Under the pieces are notes generated by a model. It saw only the letters and a program-made list of their open reading frames with translations, had not been told where the DNA came from and ran no database searches. From the NCBI RefSeq assembly GCF_003732425.1, contig NZ_MOBX01000013.1, forward strand, positions 186,001 through 250,000: a stretch of 64,000 nt of DNA. The letters run 5' to 3'. The position numbers and the translations under genes are program-made. Positions 16,786-26,141 of this stretch are shown here, one piece after another (positions within the stretch are counted from its first letter, which is position 1; each line of letters begins with the position of its first letter). The stretch comes from Pseudomonas fluorescens. Its GTDB lineage: Bacteria > Pseudomonadota > Gammaproteobacteria > Pseudomonadales > Pseudomonadaceae.

Positions 16786-19020
16786 TCAGGCGGGTTGGTT
16801 TGAGCGCGTCAGCGGCAGGTTCAGCCAGCGCCGGCCGGTGGCGTTGGCGACGGCGTTGCCAAGGGCAGCGGCCATCGGCCCCTGGACGATTTCAGCGGCA
16901 CCGAGGAAAGGTTGTCCCGGCTGGTCGAGCAAATGCACATCGACTTTCTTTGGCAGTTGCGTGAAACGCAAAATCGGATAACCGCTCCAGTCGTAGCTGC
17001 GAATGCCCCCCGCGTCGTAGGCGACTTTTTCATACAGGGTCCAGCTCGCGGACTGCACAATCCCGCCCTCGACCTGATTGCGCAGCCCGTCGGGGCTGAC
17101 GATCTGGCCGACGTCCACCGCCGTCACCACGTGATCGATGCGGATCTCGCCGGTCTGCGGATGCACCCGCAGCTTCACCGCGATGGCGCAGTAACCCATG
17201 ATGTTTTTGTAGCGGGCAAAGGCGAAACCGATACCGGCGCCGGGCTCGCTGCTTTTTTGCGGCCAGCCGATCTCATCACGCACACGTTCTACGACCGCGC
17301 GAGCACGCGGGTCGCTGAGATGGGCCAGACGCAACGCGACCGCGTCGATGCCGGCCCTGATCGCCAGCTCGTCGATACTCGCCTCGATGGCGAAGATATT
17401 GATGTGCGCACCCAGCGAACGCATGGCCGAGGTGCGAAAGGGCATCTGGGTGACGAAGGTCATGTTGATGCGCGTCGAGTTGAGGTCGTACAGCGGCACG
17501 GCGTTGCGATCACCATCGCCTTCGGGCTGGGCGATCGGCACGGAGGGCGCCGAGACGAAGGGCCGCGCTAGCAAGCGTGCCGGCAACAGGCGCCCGGCGT
17601 TGACGATGCGTTCGTTGTGCGGCGTGGTCCAGAGTTCGTAGGCCCAATCCTGCAGGCGGCCCTGAGTGAGGCCAGCGTCGACTTCAGTGACCATCGCCGA
17701 GCTGTACGGCTCCCAAAGATTTTCCTGTTCGCGCATCCATTGCACGCGCACCGGCGTACCGGGCACGCGCATGGCGATCAATGCCGCATCGGCGGCGGCA
17801 TCATCGGCGCCGTTATGCCCGTAACACCCGGAGCCTTCGGTATGAATACAGCGCACCCGCTCAGGTGGCAGAGCGAGCATTTCGGCAATGCCGGCGCGCA
17901 GCGGGTAAACGCCTTGGGTGTGGGTCCAGACGGTGAGCGTGCCGTCCTTGAACCAGGCCACCGCGCAAGACGGACCGATCGAGCCATGCATCAAATACTG
18001 CTTGGTGACCCGCGCCTGAAAACGCGTGTCGGCCGCGCCGCTCGGCGTGCCGCTGTTGCTGATCGGATAGCGCCGTGAGGGCAGGCGTTTGAGCAGGCCA
18101 TGAATTTCGGCCGCCTCGGGAATCGCCTCACCACCGCTCCATTGCGTCACCTCGCTGGCACGGCGCATGGCTTTGATCGCCTGCCACTCATCACGGGCGA
18201 GCACCGCCAGATAGTTGCCGTCGCGGATCACCTTGACCACGCCAGCCAGCGCTTCGATGGACGCCGCGTCGAATGCTTGCAGCGTGCAGCCCGGACGGGG
18301 CGGGCGGATCACCCGCGCATGCAACATGCCTGGCAGGCGCATGTCCTGGACGAATGCTGCGCCACCGCTGACCTTCGCCGGAATGTCGAGACGCGGCAAC
18401 GAATGGCCGATGAGTTTGAAATCAGCGGCGGCCATCGCCGGTGACTGAGCCTTGGCATATTGATGCACATCGACATGCTTGACCGCGTCGGCGTAACTCA
18501 TTCGCTGAGCGGCCGGGCCTTCGATCACCCCGTCGCGGGTGCTCAGCAGCGCTGCATCGACCTGCCAACTATGCGCGGCGGCATCGACGAGCATTTCGCG
18601 CACCTGCGCGGCGGCGTTATACAACGCGGTACCGCTGTCGAAGATGCTGTGGCTGCCGGCGGTGTAGCCTTCGTTGGGCGTCAGCGCGGTGTCGGCGGTG
18701 AGCAGGTTGATGGAGGTTGCCGGCACCTGCAAACGCTCGGCGGCGATTTGCAGCAGCGCGGTTTTCACCCCGGTACCCAATTCGACCTTGCCGGTGTAGA
18801 CGGTAATACCGTCGGCGCCGATGCGGATCCAGGCGTCGAGAAACGGGTTGGTGCGCAGGCTCCCGGGGAGGTCGGGTGCGAGAACCACGGTGCCGAGCGT
18901 ATCGACTTCCGTATCCGCCAACACACGCCGCGCGACCGGCATCAGGGTGAACGCCATCAGCAACGCGCCGCCGCGCAGGAAGGCGCGCCGACTCGGCTGC
19001 AAACCATTCGACTCGCTCAT
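16786..19020 (-). CDS. Molybdenum hydroxylase catalytic subunit (isoquinoline 1-oxidoreductase beta-like)
   Basis: 744 residues. A Tat signal (SRRAFLRGG, Arg11-Arg12) followed by a hydrophobic run places it in the periplasm. The body has the molybdopterin-cytosine-dinucleotide aldehyde-oxidase/xanthine-dehydrogenase fold of the IorB branch, including YTGKVELGTG, MHGSIGPSCAVAWF and, near the end, the QPFLGAAEIVQGP loop with the catalytic Glu. It hydroxylates an N-heterocycle or oxidises an aldehyde using water. Its ATG overlaps the stop of the 2Fe-2S subunit gene (ATGA), so the two are translationally coupled. Substrate unknown. No XdhC/MobA-like cofactor chaperone lies beside it. Confidence 0.9.
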   Translation of the reverse strand: MSESNGLQPSRRAFLRGGALLMAFTLMPVARRVLADTEVDTLGTVVLAPDLPGSLRTNPFLDAWIRIGADGITVYTGKVELGTGVKTALLQIAAERLQVPATSINLLTADTALTPNEGYTAGSHSIFDSGTALYNAAAQVREMLVDAAAHSWQVDAALLSTRDGVIEGPAAQRMSYADAVKHVDVHQYAKAQSPAMAAADFKLIGHSLPRLDIPAKVSGGAAFVQDMRLPGMLHARVIRPPRPGCTLQAFDAASIEALAGVVKVIRDGNYLAVLARDEWQAIKAMRRASEVTQWSGGEAIPEAAEIHGLLKRLPSRRYPISNSGTPSGAADTRFQARVTKQYLMHGSIGPSCAVAWFKDGTLTVWTHTQGVYPLRAGIAEMLALPPERVRCIHTEGSGCYGHNGADDAAADAALIAMRVPGTPVRVQWMREQENLWEPYSSAMVTEVDAGLTQGRLQDWAYELWTTPHNERIVNAGRLLPARLLARPFVSAPSVPIAQPEGDGDRNAVPLYDLNSTRINMTFVTQMPFRTSAMRSLGAHINIFAIEASIDELAIRAGIDAVALRLAHLSDPRARAVVERVRDEIGWPQKSSEPGAGIGFAFARYKNIMGYCAIAVKLRVHPQTGEIRIDHVVTAVDVGQIVSPDGLRNQVEGGIVQSASWTLYEKVAYDAGGIRSYDWSGYPILRFTQLPKKVDVHLLDQPGQPFLGAAEIVQGPMAAALGNAVANATGRRWLNLPLTRSNQPA

Positions 19021-19490
19021 GTCAGACTCCCGTTGTGCCCGGCCACCTGCTTGATCGCTTCGATGATCCGCAAGTGCGTACCGCAGCGGCACAGATTGCC
19101 GGCCATGTGCTCGCGAATGGTCGCCTCATCCGGGTGTCGATTACGCTCAAGCAACGCCTGCGCGCGCATCAGCATGCCGGCAATGCAGTAGCCGCATTGC
19201 GCGGCCTGTTTCTCGATGAACGCGGCTTGCAGAGGGCCAGGTTGTTCCGCGCTACCGAGGCTTTCCACGGTGCGGATTTTTTTGCCGTCGAGGCCGGCGC
19301 AGGGCGTCAGGCAGGCGAACACCGGTTGATCATCGACGATCACCGTGCAGGCGCCGCATTGACCGAGACCGCAACCGTATTTGGCGCCGTTGAGGTTCAA
19401 GTGATTGCGCAGCGCATACAGCAGCGGCATGTCCGGCTCCAGCTCAAGCGCTTGCGCGGCTCCATTGACGTTGAGAGTGATCTGGCTCAT
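19017..19490 (-). CDS. 2Fe-2S subunit of the molybdenum hydroxylase (IorA-like)
   Basis: 157 residues with both iron-sulfur clusters of this family. The plant-ferredoxin-type site has Cys40, Cys45, Cys48 and Cys60 (GCGLGQCGACTV). The all-alpha site has Cys99, Cys102, Cys134 and Cys136 (CGYC and CRCGTH). It passes electrons from the molybdenum centre towards the cytochrome. There is no signal peptide of its own, so it probably rides out through Tat with the catalytic subunit. It overlaps both neighbours by four bases (ATGA), making a tight cytochrome - 2Fe-2S - Mo subunit operon. Confidence 0.93.
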   Translation of the reverse strand: MSQITLNVNGAAQALELEPDMPLLYALRNHLNLNGAKYGCGLGQCGACTVIVDDQPVFACLTPCAGLDGKKIRTVESLGSAEQPGPLQAAFIEKQAAQCGYCIAGMLMRAQALLERNRHPDEATIREHMAGNLCRCGTHLRIIEAIKQVAGHNGSLT

Positions 19491-20767
19491 TTCGTCTCCT
19501 GACGTAACGCTTCAATAGTGGAAGAGAGGTCGGCCCACGGCTGATCGGGGCTGGCTTGCTGACGCAGATACGCGGCCAGTGCGGCGAGTTGCGCGTTGTC
19601 GAGACTGGCGGCGAATGCAGGCATCACCGGGCCGGGCGATCCGGCTGTGGCGGGCAGACCTTCGAGCACGGTTTTGAGGAAGTTGCGCGAGCTGGCCGCT
19701 TGCAGCGCTGAGGTGTTTTGCAGGCCCGGGCGACCATCGATGGTGCGCATCGGCGCCGCCGGGCCATGGCAACCGGCGCAGGCACTGCTGAACAGCAGGG
19801 CGCCGTTCGAAGGGTCTGCCGGCTCACTGGCAGGCGTCTTCGCCGTCGTCTCTGTCACCGAAGGCGGGTTTTCCAGGCTGAGCAAATACTCGGCAATCGC
19901 CTCGGCTTCACTGGCGGGCAAGCGGGCCAGACTCAAGCTGACCGGACGCATCGGCCCGGCGGGTGTGCCGTGGCCGTCAACGATTTCGGCGCGCAGATAG
20001 CCCACCAGTTGCGCGCGACTCCACGGGGTGCCGCGTTGCCCCATACCGACCAGCGCGGGCGCTTGCCAGCCGTCAACGCTGCCGCCCTGCAAATAGTCCG
20101 CGGATTTTTCCGCGCCGATCAGGTTCAGCGGCGAATGGCAGCCGGCGCAATGGCCAGGACCATCGACCAGATAGCGCCCGCGATTCCACGCCTCGCTGCG
20201 CTGCGCCAGCGGCGTCAGTGGTTCACCGTGCAGGAACAGCAGGTTCCAGAACGCCACCAGCGGGCGAATGTTCATCGGAAAATTCATCTGGTTGTGCGCG
20301 GCCGGCGCGTGCACGGCGGGGCCGCTCATCAAGTAGGCATACGCGTCGGCGATGTCTGCGGCGCTCATGCGCCGGTAGTGCACGTAGGGGAACGCCGGAT
20401 AGAGGAGGTGACCATCGCGAGCAATGCCCTGACGCATCGCCCGCTCGAAGGCCGGCAGTGACCATTGGCCGATACCGGTCTCTACGTCCGGGGTGATGTT
20501 GGTGCTGTACAGCGTGCCGAACGGTGTCACCAACGGCAGTCCACCGGCCAGGTATTCACCGCCGGGACGGGTGTGGCAGACCGCACAATCGCCGGCCTCG
20601 ACCACCCGCGCCCCGCGTTGCAACTGCGCAGTATCGAACATCGTCGGGCGCTCGATCGGCGCTATTGCCGGGCGCCACATCAGCCAAACGGCACCGATCA
20701 GGCCGAGCACAGCGACGACGGCCACGCAGATCCATAGCGTTCTGGACTTCAGAAATGAGCTGTTCAT
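19487..20767 (-). CDS. Membrane-anchored triheme cytochrome c
   Basis: 426 residues with one N-terminal membrane helix (about residues 11-30) and three heme c sites: CAVCH at 61-65, CAGCH at 207-211 and CAGCH at 330-334. This is the three-domain cytochrome found beside periplasmic dehydrogenases (alcohol, aldehyde, gluconate, nicotinate), where it carries electrons to ubiquinone or a terminal oxidase. It is first in the operon and its stop overlaps the 2Fe-2S gene start. There is no clear ribosome site before the ATG; the conserved part begins well after it, so the exact start is uncertain. Confidence 0.92.
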   Translation of the reverse strand: MNSSFLKSRTLWICVAVVAVLGLIGAVWLMWRPAIAPIERPTMFDTAQLQRGARVVEAGDCAVCHTRPGGEYLAGGLPLVTPFGTLYSTNITPDVETGIGQWSLPAFERAMRQGIARDGHLLYPAFPYVHYRRMSAADIADAYAYLMSGPAVHAPAAHNQMNFPMNIRPLVAFWNLLFLHGEPLTPLAQRSEAWNRGRYLVDGPGHCAGCHSPLNLIGAEKSADYLQGGSVDGWQAPALVGMGQRGTPWSRAQLVGYLRAEIVDGHGTPAGPMRPVSLSLARLPASEAEAIAEYLLSLENPPSVTETTAKTPASEPADPSNGALLFSSACAGCHGPAAPMRTIDGRPGLQNTSALQAASSRNFLKTVLEGLPATAGSPGPVMPAFAASLDNAQLAALAAYLRQQASPDQPWADLSSTIEALRQETK

Positions 20768-21062
20768 GGCACAGGAGAAAACGCGGCAGGGAATGACAGG
20801 ACGGATGGGCTGCGGGTCATGGAAACGCTCCTTGTGATGGCCGGGGATGGGCGCCGCCGGGGACGACAGCGCCAGGGGCCAAAGCCTAGAGAAACCGCCA
20901 GCACCGGAGAATCACCGGCGCACGCAACAGCGCGTTGCGCGAGAAGCAACGCCTGCGCCGTTGCGCCGGACGCATCACTGCATTGCCCGCCGCGTGGATT
21001 CAGTGGATCGCCACAGGGCCGTAGCCTTGGCCGCACTTTCCTGAACTCAATGAGGTGTCATC

Positions 21063-22262
21063 ATGCTCACGGGCAACCCGGTCATTGCGACCAACGCCGA
21101 ACAGCCGGCTGGACTTTCCGGCCTGATGGTCGCGTTCCTGGCATTCTGCTGTGGTGCGGTCGTGGCCAACCTTTATTACGCGCAGCCGATCGTCGAACTG
21201 ATTGCACCGCAGATCGGTCTGTCCAGCGCCAATGCCAGCCTGATCGTTTCGCTGACGCAGTTTGGTTACGCACTGGGCCTGTTGCTGCTGGTGCCGCTGG
21301 CCGACCTGATGGAAAACCGTCGGCTGGTGGTCGGCTTCACCCTCGCGGCCAGTGTCACGCTGTTGTGCGCCGGGCTGACCCATTCACCGTCGATGTTCCT
21401 GGTGTTTTCTTTGCTCATCGGCCTGACGTCGGTGGCCGTGCAAATCCTGGTGCCGCTGGCGGCCCATTTGGCGCCCGAGGCCAGCCGTGGTCGCGTCGTC
21501 GGCAATATCATGAGCGGTCTGCTGCTGGGCATTTTGTTGTCGCGGCCACTGTCGAGCCTGTTGGTTGACGTGTTCGGTTGGCGCGGAGTGTTTTACAGCG
21601 CGGCAGCCCTGATGGCGGTCATCGCCCTGATTACCGCCGTGGCACTGCCGCGTCGGCTGCCGACGCACAAGGCCACGTATGCTGCGCTGATCGGTTCGGT
21701 GTTTGCCTTGGCCCGGCGTTATCCGCTGTTGCGTCAGCGCTCGCTATATCAAGGGCTGTTGTTTGCCAGTTTCAGCCTGTTCTGGACCCTCGCGCCGATT
21801 GAACTGATGCGTCACCACGGCTTCACTCAGGCACAAGTCGCGATCTTCGCGCTGGTCGGTGCGGTGGGTGCCATTGCAGCGCCGATTGCCGGGCGTCTGG
21901 CCGATGCCGGACATGGTCGTCGCGGCACGCTGGTCGCATTGCTGCTGGCGCCGGTTTCGCTGCTGATCGCCGCACTCCCGGGCAGCGGCTATGTCTGGCT
22001 GGTGGTGTGCGCGGTGCTGCTGGATTTCGCCGTGCAATTGAACATGGTGCTCGGCCAGCGTGAGGTGTACGCCCTCGATCCCCACAGCCGTGCGCGCCTG
22101 AACGCCGTGTACATGACCAGCATTTTCGTCGGCGGCGCGCTGGGGTCTCTGATCGCCAGCCCGCTGTACGAGCATTTTGGCTGGAACCTGTCCGCCGTCG
22201 CGGTGGCGCTGCTGCCAGCGCTCGCACTCGGGTTGTTTCTGAGCCGCAAGGCCGATGTCTGA
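21063..22262 (+). CDS. MFS transporter
   Basis: 399 residues, 12 membrane segments. CGAVVANLYYAQPIVELIAPQ near the N-terminus is characteristic of a DHA1 subgroup common in Pseudomonas (YgaY/NepI-like). GAGG lies seven bases before the ATG. It diverges from the molybdenum hydroxylase operon across about 295 bases and is followed on the same strand by a LysR gene 94 bases later. Efflux or uptake of a product related to the hydroxylase is possible, but nothing in the sequence shows it. Confidence 0.87.
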   Translation: MLTGNPVIATNAEQPAGLSGLMVAFLAFCCGAVVANLYYAQPIVELIAPQIGLSSANASLIVSLTQFGYALGLLLLVPLADLMENRRLVVGFTLAASVTLLCAGLTHSPSMFLVFSLLIGLTSVAVQILVPLAAHLAPEASRGRVVGNIMSGLLLGILLSRPLSSLLVDVFGWRGVFYSAAALMAVIALITAVALPRRLPTHKATYAALIGSVFALARRYPLLRQRSLYQGLLFASFSLFWTLAPIELMRHHGFTQAQVAIFALVGAVGAIAAPIAGRLADAGHGRRGTLVALLLAPVSLLIAALPGSGYVWLVVCAVLLDFAVQLNMVLGQREVYALDPHSRARLNAVYMTSIFVGGALGSLIASPLYEHFGWNLSAVAVALLPALALGLFLSRKADV

Positions 22263-22356
22263 ACAGCCGGCGAGTGCGGGCAAGCACGGCGGTACAAGAC
22301 GACGCGGGAACAGTGATGCACAATCATCCGCGTTCCCTTTCGACCGGACCCCGCTT

Positions 22357-23280
22357 ATGGACAAGTTGCTGGCACTGAAGATGTTTGTGGAAACCGTGCG
22401 CTGCGGGGGCTATTCCTCGGCAGCGCGCAAACTCGGGATATCAACGTCGTCAGTGACGCGGCAAGTGGCAGGGCTGGAACACGAGCTGGGCGCGAGCCTG
22501 CTTAATCGCACCACGCGCAACACCAGCGTGACCGTTGCCGGCCAGACCTATTTCGAAAAAGCCGTGGCGATTCTCGACGCGATCGACGAAGCCGATGCCG
22601 TCGTTGCCGATCGTGGCGCCGAAGCGCAGGGCCGTCTGCGCATCAGCGTGCCGGTGGAGTTCGGCCGGCGCCTGATCGCGCCGCACCTGAGCCGCTTGCT
22701 TGAGCGGCATCCGGGTCTGGAGATCAGTCTGTCGCTGAGCGATCAGGTCAGTGACCTGCTCAGCGAGCAGATTGATGTTTCGGTGCGGCTGGGGTCGTCC
22801 GTGGTCAGTGAAGACATCGTCAGCAAACGCGTGGGGCATTTCGAACGCTGGGTGGTGGCCAGTCCGGCGTATCTGGCGCGGAGCGTGGCGCTCAGTCACC
22901 CACGGGATTTGCTGGAGCATCAATGCCTGCGTTTCGATTACGGCGCCACCCACCAGCACTGGACCTTTCAGAATGAAGACGCGCCCATTCAGCTCAATGT
23001 CCACGGGCGCCTGCAAAGCAATAACGCCGATATCCTGCGCGAAGCCGCCATCGGCGGCGGCGGGGTGACGCTGCTGGCCGACTGGCTGGTGCGCGATGAC
23101 GTCGCAGCGGGCCGGCTGACCCGCTTGCTTGAGCAGTACGAGGTCAATCCCGGCAGCGCCAGCACGTGCATCAACGCGCTGTACTTGCCCAATCACCGAG
23201 GCTCCAGCCGGATCAATGTGTTTATCGATTTTCTGATGGAAATTCTCGCTCCGGCGGCGTCGACTACGCCCGCCGGGTGA
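22357..23280 (+). CDS. LysR-family transcriptional regulator
   Basis: 307 residues starting MDKLLALKMFVETVRCGGYS, with the LysR helix-turn-helix at about residues 18-40 (YSSAARKLGISTSSVTR). The frame is open upstream back into the MFS gene, but the homology begins at this ATG. It shares the strand of the MFS gene, so it is not in the usual divergent layout. It could still regulate the MFS carrier, the hydroxylase operon or both. It ends nine bases from the converging xylH stop, with no space for a terminator. Confidence 0.88.
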   Translation: MDKLLALKMFVETVRCGGYSSAARKLGISTSSVTRQVAGLEHELGASLLNRTTRNTSVTVAGQTYFEKAVAILDAIDEADAVVADRGAEAQGRLRISVPVEFGRRLIAPHLSRLLERHPGLEISLSLSDQVSDLLSEQIDVSVRLGSSVVSEDIVSKRVGHFERWVVASPAYLARSVALSHPRDLLEHQCLRFDYGATHQHWTFQNEDAPIQLNVHGRLQSNNADILREAAIGGGGVTLLADWLVRDDVAAGRLTRLLEQYEVNPGSASTCINALYLPNHRGSSRINVFIDFLMEILAPAASTTPAG

Positions 23281-23289
23281 TCCGGCGGC

Positions 23290-24426
23290 TCAACGACGCC
23301 CGGTGCGTGTACTCACATCCACCCAAACAGCCAACACCAAGATGCTGCCCTTGACGATCATCTGCCAATAGCTGTCGACGTCGAGCATCGACATGCCGTT
23401 GTCCAGGCTGGTGATGACCAGCGCGCCGAGAAGGGCGCCGTACACCGTGCCGGAGCCGCCGCGCATGGAGGTGCCGCCGATGAAGCAGGCGGCGATCGCG
23501 TCGAGTTCGCCCATGCTGCCGGCCGAAGGTGAACCGGCGGCGAGGCGCGCGGTGTTGACCACGCCGGCGAGGGCGCACATCACGCCCATGATCCCGAAAA
23601 TCCACAGCTTCACCGCCTGCACATTGATCCCGGACAGGCGCGTCGCTTCCATATTGCTGCCCACGGCATACACGCGCCGGCCGAACACGGTCTGACTGGT
23701 CACGTAGCTGAACACGCCCAGCAGAATCAGCAGCAACAGGACCGGCACCGGAATGCCGTCATAGCTGTTCAGCGTCTGGACGAAACCGGCCAGCACGGCG
23801 CCGATCACCAACACGCGGATGACGTCACGCACCAATGAATGCGCCGCGAGGCCGTGAAGGGCGCGATTGCGCCGTTGTTTCCAGGTCAGAAACACGGTCA
23901 GCGCGAACAACAGAACGCCCAGGCCGGTGCCGATGGAGTGGGGCAGGTAACCCTGGCCAATGTAGACGAGTTCCGGTGATACCGGCGCGATGGTCGTGCC
24001 GCCGGTAATCCCCAGCAGAATCCCGCGAAAAGCCAGCATGCCGCCCAGACCGACGATGAACGAGGGTATGCGCAGGTAAGCCGCCATGTAGCCGTTGGCA
24101 AGGCCGATCATCAGGCCACACAGGGCGACCAGGCTCAGGTTGGCCAGCAGGGGAATGTGGTAGACCACATCGAGAATCGCCGCGAGGCCACCGAGCAGGC
24201 CGAGCAATGAGCCGACCGACAAATCGATCTCGCCGCTGATGATCACCAGCACCATGCCGCAGGCGAGAATGCCGGTGATCGACATCTGCCGCAGCAGGTT
24301 GGAAAGGTTGCGCGGGGTCAGGAATCCGCCCTCGGTCTGCCAGCTGAAGAACAGCCAGATCAGCACCACGGCAAACACCAGCGCGAGCATTTTGTAGCGA
24401 GTGAACAGTTGTTTGACCTGATTCAT
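23290..24426 (-). CDS. xylH: D-xylose ABC transporter permease XylH
   Basis: 378 residues, the length of XylH, with about ten membrane segments of the ribose/xylose-type inner-membrane permease (PF02653). GEIDLSVGSLLGLLGGLAAIL is the conserved motif that contacts the ATPase, and RRVYAVGSNMEATRLSGINV follows later. It partners XylG and the binding protein XylF to import xylose. It starts directly after the xylG stop, with no intergenic base between them. No xylB (xylulokinase) follows it; the next gene is a convergent LysR. Confidence 0.94.
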   Translation of the reverse strand: MNQVKQLFTRYKMLALVFAVVLIWLFFSWQTEGGFLTPRNLSNLLRQMSITGILACGMVLVIISGEIDLSVGSLLGLLGGLAAILDVVYHIPLLANLSLVALCGLMIGLANGYMAAYLRIPSFIVGLGGMLAFRGILLGITGGTTIAPVSPELVYIGQGYLPHSIGTGLGVLLFALTVFLTWKQRRNRALHGLAAHSLVRDVIRVLVIGAVLAGFVQTLNSYDGIPVPVLLLLILLGVFSYVTSQTVFGRRVYAVGSNMEATRLSGINVQAVKLWIFGIMGVMCALAGVVNTARLAAGSPSAGSMGELDAIAACFIGGTSMRGGSGTVYGALLGALVITSLDNGMSMLDVDSYWQMIVKGSILVLAVWVDVSTRTGRR

Positions 24427-25983
24427 TTACGCGGATTTCCGATCATTATTGTTATGGCTGTCAGGCTGGCTGAGGGCGGCGGCGAGCACCTGCTCCTGAG
24501 TGAGTTCATGGTTGACGAAGTCGCCACGCAACTGGCCTTCGCCGATCACCAGCACGCGATCGGAAACGCCGAGCACTTCGGCCAGCTCCGACGACACCAT
24601 GATGATCGACACGCCTGCGGCAGCCAGCGCGCCCATCAACTTGTAGATTTCGTATTTGGCGCCGACGTCCACGCCTCGGGTCGGCTCATCGAGAATCAGC
24701 ACCCGGGGTTTAGCCAGCAGCATCTTGGCCAGCACGGCTTTTTGTTGATTGCCCCCCGACAGGCTGGTGATCGGCAGAAACGGACTCGCAGTCTTGAGGT
24801 GCAGGCGCGAGATTTCCTGATCGATGCAGCCCAGTTCAGCTTCGGCATCGATGCGGGTCAGTTTCGAGTAGTTGTCCAGCACGGCGAGGGTGATGTTCTG
24901 GCCGACGCCCAGGTCGGGAATGATGCCTTGGCGCTTGCGGTCCTCCGGCACCAGGCACAGGCCGGCACGGATGGACTTGAGTGGCGTGCGCGTATCGATG
25001 GGTTGCCCGTCCAGCCAGACTTCGCCCTCGTGACGACCGGGGTAAGCGCCGAACAGCGCGGTCACCAGTTCGGTGCGGCCGGCACCGACCAGCCCGGCGA
25101 TGCCGAGAATCTCGCCGCGTTTGAGGACGAAGGAAATATCGTCGACCCGTTTACGCTTGGGGTTGTCGACGTCGTAGCAGGTGATGTGCCTGGCCTCGAA
25201 AATCACCTCGCCAATATCGTGCGGCTCGGAGGGGTAGAGGTTGCTCATTTCGCGCCCGACCATCTGGGTGATGATCTGCGCAATGTCCATGTCAGCCATG
25301 GCGGTGGTGGCGATGTGTTTGCCGTCGCGGATCACCGAAATGGTGTCGCACACGGCGGCTACTTCATCGAGCTTGTGCGAGATGTAGACGCAGGCAACGC
25401 CTTTGGCTTTGAGGTCGCGGATGATGTCCAGCAACACTTCGATTTCCGATCGACTTAGGGCCGAGGAAGGCTCGTCGAGGATCAGCAAGCGGGCCTTTTT
25501 GTTCAGGGCCTTGGCGATTTCCACCAGTTGCTGATAGCCGCCGCCGTACTGCGAAACCGGTAGCGACACGTTCATGTCCGGCACTTTCAATTCGCGCATC
25601 AGCGCTTCGGCGCGGTGGATCATTGCCGGGTAATTCATGCGCCCGCCGGGCAGCGTCAGTTCGTGACCCATGAAAATGTTTTCGGCCACCGACAGATCGG
25701 GCACCAGCGTCAGTTCCTGGTGAATGATGACGATGCCGGCAGCTTCCGTTTCGCTGATCGATTGCGCCCTGAGCGGTTGCCCGTCCCAGAGGATTTCACC
25801 GTCCCAGGTGCCGTGCGGGTAGACCGCCGAAAGGATCTTCATCAGCGTTGACTTGCCGGCGCCATTCTCGCCGCACAGGCCCACGCATTCACCCCGCTTG
25901 ACCTTGATGTCGATGCCGTTCAGCGCTTTGACACCGCCGAAGGTTTTGACGATGCCGTTCATTTGCAGCAGATAGTCGGACAT
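24427..25983 (-). CDS. xylG: D-xylose ABC transporter ATP-binding protein XylG
   Basis: 518 residues with two fused ABC ATPase domains, as in all sugar CUT2 importers. The first Walker A is GENGAGKST at 38-46. The second domain has the degenerate GLVGAGRTE that is normal for this family and an intact SGGNQQK signature. Walker B regions are [11 protein letters not shown] and [10 protein letters not shown]. It powers XylH-mediated xylose uptake. The ribosome site is weak, and a REP doublet separates it from xylF upstream, which may lower its expression relative to the binding protein. Confidence 0.95.
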   Translation of the reverse strand: MSDYLLQMNGIVKTFGGVKALNGIDIKVKRGECVGLCGENGAGKSTLMKILSAVYPHGTWDGEILWDGQPLRAQSISETEAAGIVIIHQELTLVPDLSVAENIFMGHELTLPGGRMNYPAMIHRAEALMRELKVPDMNVSLPVSQYGGGYQQLVEIAKALNKKARLLILDEPSSALSRSEIEVLLDIIRDLKAKGVACVYISHKLDEVAAVCDTISVIRDGKHIATTAMADMDIAQIITQMVGREMSNLYPSEPHDIGEVIFEARHITCYDVDNPKRKRVDDISFVLKRGEILGIAGLVGAGRTELVTALFGAYPGRHEGEVWLDGQPIDTRTPLKSIRAGLCLVPEDRKRQGIIPDLGVGQNITLAVLDNYSKLTRIDAEAELGCIDQEISRLHLKTASPFLPITSLSGGNQQKAVLAKMLLAKPRVLILDEPTRGVDVGAKYEIYKLMGALAAAGVSIIMVSSELAEVLGVSDRVLVIGEGQLRGDFVNHELTQEQVLAAALSQPDSHNNNDRKSA

Positions 25984-26017
25984 GGAGAGGGCTCGTAGAC
26001 AAGGACTCAGACATCAC

Positions 26018-26121
26018 CAAACCTGTGTGGGAGCGAGCCTGCTCGCGAAAGCGGTGGTTCAGCCAGCATCGATTCCGAATGTGCTGCCGTCTTCGCGAGC
26101 AGGCTCGCTCCCACAGGTTTA
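26018..26121. repeat. REP doublet (REPIN) between xylF and xylG
   Basis: Two copies of the P. fluorescens-type REP core GTGGGAGCGAGCCTGCTCGC face each other. The left arm is at 26018-26050 and the right arm at 26090-26121, with about 40 bases between. Each arm is itself a hairpin and the pair can form one long cruciform. The left arm carries one extra TG dinucleotide (CTGTGTGGG versus CTGTGGG). Inside an operon such elements commonly act as mRNA stabilisers or attenuators. Confidence 0.9.
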
Positions 26122-26141
26122 ACCGGAGGTTTACGATCCAG

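Noticed and set aside
18460..19191. 243-codon plus-strand frame across the Mo hydroxylase subunits
   Set aside because: Antisense to two proteins with intact cofactor motifs; no independent evidence.
26018..26121. CRISPR-like repeat
   Set aside because: Only two copies and in opposite orientation; the core is a Pseudomonas REP element. No repeat-spacer array was seen anywhere.
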